NCBI GenBank assembly: GCA_016893485.2
Contig: JAFEKX020000001.1
Coordinates: 9,627,501 to 9,691,500 of the forward strand
DNA from: Streptomyces sp. P3
GTDB lineage: Bacteria > Actinomycetota > Actinomycetes > Streptomycetales > Streptomycetaceae
Length of the DNA: 64,000 bases
Reading direction: 5' to 3'
Shown here: piece after piece, positions 52,214 to 64,000 of the stretch
How the letters are laid out: every line of letters begins with the position of its first letter
Numbering within the stretch: position 1 is the stretch's first letter
Notes under the pieces: model-generated
Database searches by the model: none
Told to the model about the DNA's origin: nothing
Seen by the model: the letters and a program-made list of their open reading frames with translations, nothing else
Position numbers and translations under genes: made by a program

Positions 52214-55200
52214 GTGATGGTCCAACTCATGCTCATCCGGGGGAGTTCACGTGACGTTGTACGGGGTGGGCGTCGGCGGCACAGAGCCGGCGCGATGCTC
52301 GTCGCAGCAGTAGTGCTGGCGGCGGGTGCGGTCAATGACGCCGCGGCGGTGACCGAGGAGAGAGCCGGCGGTCCGGCCGCGGAGGTCGCCGGTGCGGCGG
52401 CCGACGCCGGTGTGGAGGACGGGGCGAGCGAGGAAACCCGTGCTCTGGCCGAAGCCGCGCGTACCGGCAAGCCCGTCGAGATCGCCTCGCGGCGCGGGGA
52501 AAGCAGTGAGGTGTATGCCACCCCGGAAGGGAACCTGGAAGACCGCGAGCATCTGCGCCCGGTGAGGACCCGGGTCGACGGCAGGTGGCAGGACATCGAC
52601 ACCACCCTGACGAAGCGGGCGAACGGAACGGTGATGCCGAAGGCCACGACCATCGGCCTGACGTTCTCCGGTGGCGGTTCAGATCCGCTGGTGCGGATGA
52701 CGAAGAGCGGCCGTGAACTGGCGCTGTCCTGGCCCAAGGAACTGCCGTCCCCGCACCTGAACGGCAACACCGTCACCTACCCGGACGTACTCCCCGACGT
52801 CGACCTGCAGATGGAAGCCCAGCAGGACGGCTTCACCCAGCTCCTGGTCGTCAAGTCGGCCGAAGCAGCGGCGAGTTCGGAACTGAGCGAACTGCGTCTG
52901 AAGCTGGACGCCGACGGCATGCAGGTGGCGGAGACCGCCGAGGGCGGCGTCGCCGCAGTCGATGAAGGTGCGGGAAGCGCCGTCTTCGAGGCCCCTCGCC
53001 CCATGATGTGGGACTCCAGCAGCCAGGCACCGGCCGCCACCGCCAAGCAGTCCGCCACCGGTTCCGGCGCTGCTGCCTCTGAGACCACAACGCGCTCTTC
53101 CCAGGCCGTGGCCGCCGAGTCTGCCAACATGGCTCCGGTCGGCGTGGACGTTCCCGCAGGACAGAACGCCCTCGTGCTCACGCCCGACAGCGACGTGCTG
53201 CGCGGCAAGGACACGGTGTACCCCGTGTTCATCGATCCCCAGTGGTACTCCCCGAAGGCCACAGCCTGGACGATGGCCTCGAAGTACTGGGCGTCGTCGC
53301 CGCAGTGGAAGTTCAACGGCGACTCGGACGCGGGCATGGGCTACTGCTACTGGTCCTACTGCGCGCCGTACGACACCAAGCGGCTCTTCTACCGCATCCC
53401 GACCTCGAAATTCGCGGGCCGCAGCGTGCTGCAGGCAGAGTTCGTGGTCCGCAACACCTGGTCGGCGTCATGCTCGGCGCGCAGCGTGGAGCTGTGGCGC
53501 ACCAAGGACATCTCCTCGTCGACGACCTGGAACTCGCAGAACGCGAGCGGCTTTTGGATCGACCACCTCAAGACGGAGTCCTTCGCCTACGGGTTCACCG
53601 GCTGCGCCGCGAAGGACGCGGAGTTCGACGTGAAGTCCGCGGTGCAGGAGGCGGCGAACAAGAAGTGGTCGACGATGACCTTCGGCCTGAAGGCGGCCAG
53701 CGAGACCGACGAGTACGGATGGAAGCGGTTCTCCGACGACGCCTATCTGCGCGTGCAGTACAACCGCCCGCCGCCGCAGGTCAAGATGTCGCAACTGACC
53801 ATGGAGTACGGCGGCTCGTGCAAGAAGCCGGCCGCCGCAGCGCGAGTGAGCACCCGGGGCAAGATCTACGCGAACAACGTCACCGACCCCGACGGCGACA
53901 CCGTAGCCGTCGAGTTCTGGGCGAGTTGGGACACCGGCGACGGCAAGGGAGTGGTCACCCGCTGGAAGTCCGGACGGACGACGGCGAAGAAGTCCGGCTC
54001 GGACTTCGCGATCTCCCTGCCGTCCTCTCTTCCCGCCAACAAGACGGTGAACTGGTACGTCCGCTCCTACGACGGTGCCCAGTACTCGCCGTGGTCGTAC
54101 TCGGGTGACCCCACCGCCTGCTACTTCGTGTACGACACGAGTGTGCCCAAGGCGCCGAACATCTCGTCCGCGATCTACCCGGCCATGAACCCCGAGGACC
54201 CCGAGGACCCCTGGTACGACGGGTGGGCCAGTACGGCGACTTCGTGGTCACCGGTGCCGTTTCCGACGTAACCAAGTACTGGTTCGGCATCAACAACGAC
54301 CCGGTCTCCACCAACACCGTCACCACCTCCGGCGGAGCGGCCAGGACCGTGCCGGTCCTCCCGCTCAAGCCCGGCCTCAACACCTTCACCGCACGCTCGT
54401 TCGACGCTGCCGGAAACGGCTCCGAGATCCGCACCTATCAGTTCCGCGTCAAGGCGGGACAGCGGGAGCGGGCCGACTGGTCCATGGACGAGGCGGCCGG
54501 CGCAACCGCGGTGGCCGGCAGTGCACCCGAGCAGACGGCCACCCTGTACAACGGTCCGACGCCGAAGGCAGAGGGGAAGTTCGGTACGGCGGTACAGTTC
54601 GACGGCGTCGACGACTACGCCGCCACGGACATCGCCACCGTCAACACCGACATCAGCTTCTCGGTGTCCGCGTGGGTGAAACTCTCCGCCATGCCGTCCG
54701 GAGCGGCCGTCGCGGTCTCCCAACGCGGCAACCACGCACCGGGATTCGAGCTGTACTACTCCCAAGGCTACGACCGCTGGGTGTTCAACCAGTACAGCTC
54801 CGACAGCTCCAGCGGCACCCCCGTCCGCGCCATGCAGGCCGCCGCCGGCGGGGTCAAAGCCGGGGAGTGGACGCACCTGGTCGGCATCTACTCCGCCGGT
54901 GAGAATCTGCTGAAGCTCTACGTCAACGGCGCTCTGGCTGGGACCGCGGCCTACAGCACGCCCTGGAACGCACGGCGCGGCATGATGATCGGCGGCAGCT
55001 TCCTCGACGGGGCGTCCACGCCCGCTTCGCCCTTCCCCGGCGCCATCGACGAGGTGAAGACCTTCGAAAAGCCGCTGTCAGCGGCCGAGATCGCGGGACT
55101 CTACAGCTCGAACTCGATCGGCGGCGGCCGGCCCGCCCGCATGGTCTTCCCCATGGACGACGATACCGGCGCGACCGCGCTAAAAGGTGCGGCCGACGTG

Positions 55201-56544
55201 AATCCCGCGGTCCTCAAGGGCGGCGCCGCCACCGGCTCGGCCGGTGTGGACGGCAACGCGCTGACCCTGGACGGAACCGACGACTACGCCACGACCGGCG
55301 GCCCGCACATCAACACCTCGTTCAGCTTCGCGGTGTCGGCCTGGGTGAAGCTGCCGAAGACGAAACCGACTCATGCGGCGACCGTCGCCACGCAGATCGG
55401 CACCACGGTATCGGGACCGGAGCTGTACTACTCCAACTCCTACGACCGCTGGGTGTTCAACCAGCACAGCGCCGACACCGCCGACTCCACGGTGGTGCGG
55501 GCCATGCAGCCCACGGGAACCACTGCGTACGGCGGTGAGTGGACGCATCTGGTCGGTGTTCAGGACACGGAGGCGGACACGCTCTCGCTGTACGTCAACG
55601 GGAGCCTGGCCGGTACGGTCGCCCTGCCCTCGACCTGGTACGCCGGAGGCGCGGTGCAGATCGGCGCCAGCTCCTTCCAGGGGACGGCCACCTCGTTCTT
55701 CCCCGGGCAGATCGACGACGTGCGGCTCTTCGACCGGCCGGTGTCCGCCGGTGAGGTGCAGCAGTTGTTCAAGCAGCGAGCTGTGGTCAAGGGACGCTGG
55801 AAGTTCGACCCGGCCACCAGTACCACGCTGAGCTCACCCGACGACTCGACTTCGGGTAACGCCATGACCCTTTACAACGGCGCCACCACAGGGTCCGGTT
55901 GGGTCGACGGTGCCGTCGTCCTCGACGGTACGAACGACTACGCGGCGGCTCCCGTGGTGCCGGTCGACACCAGCGGCAGCTTCACCGTCAGCGCCTTCGT
56001 CCAGACCGCGGCCATCCCGACCCGTCCGGTCACCGTCATCAGCGCACCCGGGGCCGCGAAGAGCGCGTTCGCGGTGCGCTATGAACCCAGTGCCACTCCG
56101 GCCACCGATCCGGGCCGTTGGCGGATCGCCACCGCCGACGCCGACAGCGCCTCGGCCGCCGTATCCGACATCGGCAACGGCATGTTCTACAGCCCCACCG
56201 ACTGGAATCACGTGGCACTGGTCTACGACGGCTTCTCCAAGGAGATCCGCCTCTACGTCAACGGGGAGCTCCAGGAGACCGCCTGCGCCGACGCCGACGA
56301 GGACGGCGTGCAGGACGACGCGAGCTGCACCGACACCGTCTCGTGGGCCGACACCGTCCTGACGTACAAGGCCACCAAGACCCTGCAGCTCGGCCAGGAC
56401 ACCGTCGGCACCACGCCCGTCCAGAACTTCCCCGGCTCCCTTTCCGACGTCTGGATCTTCCAGGGCGCGCTGACCGAGACACAGATCGACCACCTCGCCA
56501 TCGGCAACCCCGGCGTGGAGACCTCGGTCCCCAGCGGCGACTGA
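52214..56544 (+). CDS. Secreted LamG-domain (DNRLRE-like) protein, one frameshift
   Basis: The repaired protein has about 1440 residues. A hydrophobic N-terminal segment after basic residues (RRRHRAGAMLVAAVVLAAGA) is a signal peptide. Residues 380-530 resemble the DNRLRE beta domain (KRLFYRIPTSKFAGRSVLQA, VELWRTKDISSSTTWNSQNA). Three LamG jelly-roll domains follow (each with VSAWVKL or equivalent, EWTHLVG and KLYVNGALAGT motifs) at about 54480-55080, 55150-55750 and 55790-56500. The break near 54215 is repaired by one G, giving WYDGVGQYGDFVVTG. GTG 52251 with GGGGGAG upstream is in another frame and may be the true start if a second error exists. It is operonic with the RHS gene 124 bp downstream. 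Confidence 0.85.
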
Positions 56545-56668
56545 CCGGCACAACCCGCCGGGGACGGGCCGCCGTACGCGGCCGACCCGTCCCCGGCCAC
56601 ACCCTTCACCGCGCCGCACGCGGTTCCCCGCTGCCCGCGGGCACTCAACAGGAGGAAGACGAACGCGT

Positions 56669-59600
56669 ATGAGGATCAGACACCGTTCCAGAACGACACG
56701 GCCGTGGCGCAGAGTGGCCGTCATCACGGCCACCGTCATGACCGCGACACTGCTCCAGACGGCGGGGTTCCCGCCGTCGCCGAAGGCTGGCACATGCCCG
56801 CCGTGCCGCAGGCCGAGTCTCCCGTGCCCAGTGTCCCGGTGGGCAAGGCCGTGCCGCGCACGGTAACGAAGGGACCCCGAACGCCCGCCGAGGCACCGGC
56901 CACGAGCTGGCCGAAGACGACCACCACAGACGTGACACTCCGTCAAAAATTCTCCCGAGTAGCGGAGCTGCCGCTCACCCTGGGTACCAAGGACCGATCG
57001 GGCGCCGCCACCGGCACCTACACAGTGCGCACGCTGTCGCATGCGGACTCACGCAAGGCGGGTGTCGACGGTCCGGTCTTTACCCTGACGCCCCGCGAGG
57101 GCGCTGCACAACGGGCCGGAAAGATACGCGCCGCACTGGACTACTCCTCCTTCGCAGGCCTGTACGGCGGTGACTACGCCTCCCGGCTGACGCTGGTCCG
57201 GCTGCCACAGTGCGCGCTGACCACCCCGCACAAGAAGCAATGCCGCACCGCCGAGGCGGTGCCGACCGTCAACGACACCGCCAAGCAGACCCTGACCACG
57301 GACTCGGTCGCCCTGAGCGCGAGCACGACGACCGTACTGGCCGCGACCGCCGCGGCGAGCGGCGACAAGGGTGACTTCAAAGCCACCTCCCTGGCCGCCT
57401 CGTCGACCTGGAACACCGATCTGAGCAGCGGCTCCTTCTCCTGGGCGTACGACATGCCGGTTCCGCAGGTGCCCGGCGGGCTGACTCCGCAGGTCGGGCT
57501 GTCGTACTCCTCCGGAGGCGTGGACGGCCGGTCGGGCAACACCAACAACCAGGCCTCGTGGGTCGGTGACGGCTTCGACCTGGCACCCGGCTTCATCGAG
57601 CGCACCTACAAGAGCTGCGGGGACGACGGGGTCACCAACGCCGACGGCAACAAGCCGGGCGACCTGTGCTGGGCGTATGACAACGCCACACTGTCGCTGA
57701 ACGGTTCGGGCGGCGAACTGGTGCCGAACGGCACGAACTCCTTCAAGCTCCAGAACGACGACGGCACGAAGATCGACCGGATCTACGGCACCTCCTCCGA
57801 CGTGCGGTCCAACGGTGCGCGCAACGACGAGTACTGGAAGGTGACCACCCCCGACGGCACCCAGTACTACTTCGGCTACAACCGGCTGCCGGGCTGGGCG
57901 AGCGGCAATGAAACCACAGACTCAGCCTGGACCGTGCCGGTCTTCGGCGACGACACCGACGACCAGTGCCACGCCTCGACCTTCGCGGCGTCCTGGTGCC
58001 AGCAGGGCTGGCGCTGGAACCTGGACTACGTCGTGAACCCGCACGGCGACGCCGTCGCCTATTACTACGACAAGGAGACCAACTCCTACGGCCGCAACCT
58101 GACCGCCGCGGACGACACACCGTACGTGCGCGGCGGGACGATCGACCGCATCGAGTACGGCCTCAAGAGCACGGCCATGTACTCGGCGAAGGCACTCGCC
58201 AAGGTAGATTTCACCAGCAGCGAGCGGTGCATCCCAGACAGCTCGACCACCTGCTCGTCCATCTCCACGGACGCCCAGTACTGGTACGACACTCCGTGGG
58301 ACCTGAACTGCACCGCGGGAACCGACTGCGACAACGGCCGGTTCTCCCCGCGTTCTTCACCCGCAACCGGCTGACCTCCGTCACCACCCAAGTCCTCGCG
58401 TCCGGCTCCTACAGCAACGTCGACGGCTGGAAACTCACCCACCGCTGGGGCATGGCCGACACCGACTACCAATTGCTGCTGGACTCCGTCCAGCGCACCG
58501 GCTACGGCACCGGCGGCACGTCCATCCCGCTGCCGAAGGTCACCTTCGCCTACACCCAGCTCGCCAACCGGCTGGACAAGACCGGCGACGGCTTCGCCCC
58601 GTTCATCAAGTCCCGGCTGTCCACCGTCGCCGACGAGTCGGGCGGCCAGATCGACGTCGGCTACTCGGCCTCGGAGTGCGACTTCGCCGCGCTGCCCACA
58701 CCGGAGACCAACACGACCCGCTGCTTCCCGCAGTACATCGGCGGCAGCACGAGCGACGACCCCGTCCTGCAGTGGTTCAACAAGTACGTGGTCGCCACCG
58801 TCACTTCGACCGACCGCACCGGCGGCTCTCCCGACCAGGTCACCATGTACGACTACCTGGACGGCGCGGCCTGGCACTACGACGATGACGACGGGATGAC
58901 CAAGGAGAAGTCCAAGACCTGGTCTCAGTGGCGTGGTTACGGGCACGTCCGGGTGCGCGCCGGCGGTCAGGGCGGCGCCTCGGTGATGAAGTCGCAGGAG
59001 GACTCGTACTTCCTGCGCGGCATGGACGGCGACCGCAAGAACGCCTCCGGCGGCACCAAGAGCGTCTCGGTCGCCCTCGACACGGGCGAAGGTGACGCGA
59101 TCACCGATCACGAGTCGCAGGCCGGGTTCGCGTACAAGACCGTCACCTACTCCGGCCCCGGCGGCAAGGTGCTCGCCAAATCCGTGAGCCGGCCCTGGTA
59201 CCAGCAGACCGCGAAGAAGGTCCGCACCTGGGGCACCGTGACGGCCAACCTGACCGGCAGCGCCTCCACCAAGTCCTGGACCTCGCTGGACGACGGCGCG
59301 GGCGCCACGTGGCAGACCACCTCGACGGCCGACACCCACGACACCACCACCGGCCTGGTCACGCAGACCGACGACCTCGGTGACACCACGACCGCCGCCG
59401 ACGACCAGTGCACCCGCACCACCTACGTTTCCGGCAGCGTCCCCGTCGGCGCCCCCGCACGGGTGGAGACGGTCGCCAAGGCGTGCGACGCCACGACCAG
59501 CCGGCCGGCCGACGTCATGTCCGACGTCCGGACCGCCTACGACGGCGGGGCGTACGGCGCCGCGGCCACTAAGGGCGACGCCACCAGGACCGCCAAACTC

Positions 59601-62600
59601 AAGACGTACACCGGCTCCACCGCGGTCTACCTCGAGTCCGGCTCCACGTACGACGGCTACGGCCGCGCGCTGACCACCACCGACCTGACCGCCGACGTGA
59701 CAGTCACCTCCGCGGGCTCGCTGACGCGGACCGCCCGAACCGACGGCCGTACCACCACCACCGCGTACACCCCAACCACGGGCTTCCCGGCGAGCAGCTC
59801 GGTCACCACCCCGCCCGCCACGGCCGGGGACACCACGACCGCGCAGACGTCCACCACCGCCTACGACACCCTGCGCGGGCTGCCGCTCACGGAGACTGAC
59901 ACCAACGGCAAGGCCGTCACCCATGCGTACGACGCTCTGGGGCGCACCACCAAGGTGTGGCAGGCGGACCGGACCACCGGCCAGACCCCGAGCTACGAGT
60001 TCGGCTATACCATCACCGACGGCCAGCCGGTCGTGGTGTCCGCCAAGACCATCGGTAACTCGGGTGCGCAGGACACCTCGTACACCTTCTACGACGGCTT
60101 CCTGCGCACGCGGCAGACACAGGCGCCCGGCCCGAACGGCGGCGCACTCCTCGCGGACACCTTCTACGACGAACGGGGCCTGGTCACCAAGGAGTTCGCG
60201 ACCTACTACGTCACCGACGCACCCTCGACCACGCTCCTGAAGCCCGAGAAGGCGCTCAGCGTCGAGACCCAGAACCGGCACACCTACGACGGTCTGGGCC
60301 GGGAGACCGAGCTGCGGCAGATCGCCGGAAACGGTGACGGCGGCACCGTCCTCGGAATCACGAAGACCAGCTACGGCGGCAACACCACCACGGTCATCCC
60401 GCCGGTGGGCGGCACCGCACAGACCACGGTCACCGACGCCCGCGGCCGCACCAGCGAACTGCGCCTGCTCCACTCCAGGGCCGCCGACGCCGCCTACGAC
60501 GCCACCACTTACGGGTACAGCCCCGGGGTGAAATGACCAGCGTCACCGACCCGGCCGGCAACGACTGGACCTGGACCTACGACCTGATGGGCCGGCTCAC
60601 CGACACCACCGACCCGGACAAGGGAGCCGGTCACAACGAGTACGACGACCGCTCCCAGCTGACCACCGCCAAAGACGGCCGCGGCAGCGTCCTGGCGTAC
60701 GTCTACGACGGTCTGGGCCGCGAGACCGAACTACGGGAGAACTCCTCCACCGGGCGCTGCGCGCCAAGTGGGTCTACGACACCATCAGCGGCAACAAGGG
60801 CCATCTCACCTCCAGCTCGCGCTACAGCGGCGGCCAGGAGTACAAGTCGAGCGTCGTGGCCTACGACCGGCTGTACCGGCCGCTGCGCACCTCGGTGACC
60901 ATCCCGTCGACGGAGGGTGCCCTGCAGGGCACCTATCTGACGACGACCACCTACAACGCCTCGGGCACGGTGTCCGGCGTCGGCTACCCCAAGGCCGGTG
61001 ACCTCGCCGCCAACACCGTCACCTACACCTACGAGGACGGCACCCAGCGCCCCATCAAGGTCAGCGGCCCGCTCAACCTGACCGCCACTACCAACTACAG
61101 CTACACCGGCAAGCCGCTGCAGTACGTGATGTCCGCGAACGGCGGCAAGACCGCGTACGAGAACAACACGTACCAGTGGGGCACCCAGCGGCTCGCCACC
61201 TCGGCGGTGGGACGCCAGGACGTGACGGGATCCGACCAGAACAACACCTACACCTACGACGAGGCGGGCAATGTCCTGTCCGTCTCGGACACCTCCCGCT
61301 CCGGCACGGACAACCAGTGCTTCGGCTACGACTACCTCGGCCGGCTGACCGAGGCCTGGGCCCAGTCGACCACCGGCTGCGCCACTACCCCCAGCACCAG
61401 CGCGTTGGGCGGCCCGGCCCCGTACTGGACCTCCTACTCCTACGACAAGGTCGGCAACCGCCTCACCGAGACCCAGCACGCCACCACCAGCGGCGCCCCG
61501 GACACCGAGCGGAGCTACCACTACCCCGATCCGGGAACCGCCCAGCCGCACAAGCTGAACTCGGTCGACACCACCACCGGCACGGTGAAATCCACCGACA
61601 GCTTCGGCTACGACACCGGGGCTACACCCACACCCGGCTACTGGGCAACGGCACCTCCCAGACCCTGGACTGGGACATCGAGGGCCATCTCGCCAAGGTC
61701 ACCCAACCCGTCGAGGGCGGCAGCGACAAGGTCACCGAGTACCTGTACGACGCGGACGGCTCCCGTCTGATCGGCCGCACACCGACGGAGACCACTCTCT
61801 ACCTGGGCGACACGGAGATCACCCTGGCGAAGGGTGCCACCAGCGCGAAGGGCACCCGCTACTTCGACCTCGGCGGTGGTCACCAGGCCGTCCAGGCCAA
61901 CGACGGAACCATCTCCTTCACCCTGGCCGACCACCATGGCACCGCCCAACTGTCTGTCAATGCCGACACCCAGGCGCTGACCCAGCGCCGGACCATGCCG
62001 TTCGGCGGGCTGCGCGGAACCGCGCCGAGCACTTGGACCGGCACCAAGGGCTTCGTGGGCGGCACCACCGACACCGCCACCTCGCTCACTCACCTCGGAG
62101 CGCGCGAGTACGACCCCGCGACCGGCCGCTTCCTGTCGGTCGACCCGGTCTTCACAGCCTCAGACCCGCAGCAGATGCACGGCTACAGCTACGCCAACAA
62201 CAACCCGCTGACTTATTCCGATCCGGCGGGCACGGAGATCGGCTCCAAGCCCAACTCCTGCCAGTACGACGTCAGTAGGTGCAGCAAGGAGACCAAGAAG
62301 GAAGTCGGCTACGACGACAAGTCCGGCACGGTCGACTACCACCGCGGCAACATCTACAAGCGCGCCCAGGCCGCGAAGAAGCAGTGGGTGGCGGCCAACA
62401 CCCCGGTTTCGAACGACATCGACAAGATCGCGGACCAGTACTGGAATCCCAGAATGAATGGGGAGTTCACAGACGACTTCTGGTACAACCCGGTCTACGA
62501 GTCCGCCGACGAAGGCAGCGCGTGCTACGGCCGCGAGGGATGTGCTCGGGCCTACGAATACGTACTCCACGGCGGCAGGGACGTCGAGAAGGCCAAGGAG

Positions 62601-63520
62601 ATCGCGGCCACCTACTGCGTCTACAACGCCGAGGAATGCAGCGACAAAGCCGCGGCCGTCGCCCGTGGAAAATTCCTCGGCGAGGTCATCAGTACGGCAG
62701 CTCTGGCCTATCTGGGTGGGCGTGCCGGAGCCGAAAGGCCCTGCAACAGCTTCATTCCCGGCACCCAGGTCCTGATGGCGGACGGCACGACCAAGCCCAT
62801 CGAGGACGTGAAGACCGGGGACAAGGTCCTCGCCACGGATCCCGCAACCGGCCGCAACGAAGTCAAGACGGTCACCGCCGAGATCGTCGGCAAGGGGCTG
62901 AAGAACCTGGTCAGAATCACCCTTTCCATCGAAGTCGACGGCAAGAAGAAGACCGCCTCGGTCACCGCCACAGCCGGACACCCCTTCTGGGTACCCGAAC
63001 TCGGCAGCTGGGTCGACGCAGCCCAGCTCATCGACGGAGAACGACTCAGCACCTCCACTGACGCCGTCATCCACATCACCGATGTCGACCGATGGACCCA
63101 GCCGGCCACTGTTTACAACGTAACCGTGGCCGACATGCACACGTACTATGTGCTGGCGGGGAGACGCCAGTACTCGTTCACAACAGCAACGGGTGCGTGA
63201 ACTGGTCCTCCAATAGTGTGAAAACGTGGGGTCACACATTCAAGACTCATGGTGCCGGAGTGAAGAACACGAAGGCTCTGACCGATCGGGCTCGCAGCAC
63301 CGGGAATCAGCAGGGGCAATGGCTGGATAATGACGCCGCTGCAGAGTTCTTGAAGGGACTCCATGTCGAAGGAGCCGGCCCCAGGTCAGTGCGCATTCCA
63401 GACGGAATGGGGCAGGTGATCATGCCGGATGGGAGTATCGTCCAAGCGCGGTCGGCTACCGTCGTCCCGAGTCCCAATGGACTGTACAAGACCGGATTCC
63501 CAATTATTGGCCCGAACTAG
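56669..63520 (+). CDS. RHS-repeat polymorphic toxin with Hint domain, six frameshifts
   Basis: A perfect site (AGGAGGAAG) precedes ATG 56669. A signal peptide (RRVAVITATVMTATLLQTAG) is followed by a SpvB/TcdB-like beta region (MPVPQVPGGLTPQVGLSYSS), then YD repeats from about 59500 (THAYDALGRTTKVWQADRTT) and the RHS core LGAREYDPATGRFLSVDPV with NNPLTYSDPAG near 62190. Next comes a Hint autoprocessing domain (CNSFIPGTQVLMADGTTKPI to ETPVLVHNSNGC). The last 105 residues are the toxin (KTWGHTFKTHGAGVKNTKAL, GQWLDNDAAAEFL, PDGSIVQARSATVVPSPNGL). Breaks near 56772, 58350, 60523, 60750, 61618 and 63160 all lie in G/C runs and are fixed by one added G or C. The total is about 2285 residues. Confidence 0.88.
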
Positions 63521-63532
63521 GAGACTGGAGAG

Positions 63533-64000
63533 ATGAGTTTCTCTGTGTCATTTCATCCAGCTACGCCATCTGCCGCTACGGGTGCTGCGCCAGTGGGTAA
63601 CGAGTTGGATGACGACTACGACACCCTGATCATGGAGGCGTGTAGCGTCCTCTCTGACGCTGGGGGCAGCAGCTTCCATATCGGCGGCTTTGGGAGCGAT
63701 GAGTGGCCGCTCGATGTCGCGTATGACTTGTCTGCTTTCATCGAGCAACTCCCATTGCTTCTGGCAGGCGTGCGTGAGCGTCGCGAAGTCGAAGTGGACA
63801 TGTACTCGCAGGGCATCGAGCGGACTTTGACCTTTCGTTCGGTCGAGAATCGCGTGATGATTCACTGCGAGTCGCGGACCGAGTGGGTTCCAAGTCCTGA
63901 ATTTGAGAGCCTCGCACAGGGTGAACTTGTTTCGATGCTCTCTAAATTGGCTCAGGACTTCGCCAGAGGATTGAAGGCGATCAACTCCGAGCTGTTGGAT
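63533..64000 (+). CDS. Candidate immunity protein, cut by the window end
   Basis: The ATG at 63533 lies 12 bp behind the toxin stop and is preceded by GGAGAG. The open frame runs at least 156 codons to the window edge without a stop: SFSVSFHPATPSAATGAAPV, LDDDYDTLIMEACSVLSDAG, EWPLDVAYDLSAFIEQLPLL, VEVDMYSQGIERTLTFRSVE and LKAINSELLD. It is acidic, has no signal peptide or membrane segment, and is clearly less GC-rich than the RHS gene, like the toxin tip. Position and composition suggest the cognate immunity protein; no family is recognised. Confidence 0.72.
   Translation, partial: MSFSVSFHPATPSAATGAAPVGNELDDDYDTLIMEACSVLSDAGGSSFHIGGFGSDEWPLDVAYDLSAFIEQLPLLLAGVRERREVEVDMYSQGIERTLTFRSVENRVMIHCESRTEWVPSPEFESLAQGELVSMLSKLAQDFARGLKAINSELLD

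Noticed and set aside
58086..60473. Very long antisense open frame (about 795 codons) opposite the RHS gene
   Set aside because: It is a GC-bias shadow: glycine/valine/arginine-rich with no motif, while the opposite strand encodes clear YD repeats.
62160..63239. Minus-strand frame opposite the Hint domain
   Set aside because: Shadow of the RHS/Hint coding strand; no independent motif.

Overview
The window is high-GC actinobacterial DNA and is almost certainly from Streptomyces: most genes have very high GC at third positions, many start with GTG or TTG, and the gene content (DUF6233, SigE-type sigma factor, conservon-type histidine kinase, XRE/HD pair, LamG plus RHS secreted proteins) is typical of that genus. 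It looks like an accessory chromosomal region or arm. There are no ribosomal or core-metabolism operons, one initiator-type tRNA, at least eight insertion-sequence remnants or copies, a relaxase remnant, a short CRISPR array, and several toxin or immunity modules.

Layout. 0.5-2.6 kb: SRPBCC protein and an alpha/beta hydrolase-tetR operon with a nested palindromic operator. 3.2 kb: tRNA-fMet. 3.6-10.99 kb: SUKH protein, a coiled-coil/winged-helix protein, a PIN-like protein, small membrane proteins, a soluble HTH-coiled-coil histidine kinase chimera, and a SigE-type sigma factor coupled to a SecD-like membrane protein. 11-23.4 kb: a patchwork bounded by two copies of one hypothetical gene. It holds IS5-type elements (one complete, one MITE-like internal deletion), DinB, a relaxase remnant, a secreted protein, a lower-GC enoyl-CoA hydratase/esterase/HxlR module, an ArsR/P1B-4 metal ATPase island and a Y-family polymerase relative. 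23.6-34 kb: hypothetical genes, HEAT protein, membrane proteins, a large secreted beta-propeller/Ig protein, a broken NucA/NucB DNase toxin, and IS5/IS1380 remnants. 34-38.7 kb: TetR/NmrA divergent pair, Rrf2-MBL operon, IS630 remnant inserted in another gene. 38.9-39.06 kb: a small type I-E-like CRISPR array. 39.2-51 kb: GH13 amylase plus flavin oxidoreductase operon, PAP2 phosphatase, SUKH protein, methyltransferase, DUF4235, YihY, barstar-family protein, HD and XRE genes. 51-64 kb: a complete IS5-type element, then a secreted LamG protein and a giant RHS/Hint polymorphic toxin, followed by a candidate immunity gene cut by the window edge.

A pervasive feature affects how the annotation must be read. 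About two thirds of the protein genes are broken by single-base shifts. Wherever I worked out the repair, adding one or two G or C to an existing G/C run nearly always restores a full conserved protein. That pattern fits homopolymer contraction in an uncorrected long-read assembly better than real gene decay. I therefore call such genes CDS with a noted frameshift, and reserve pseudogene for genes that are truncated, rearranged or lack large parts.
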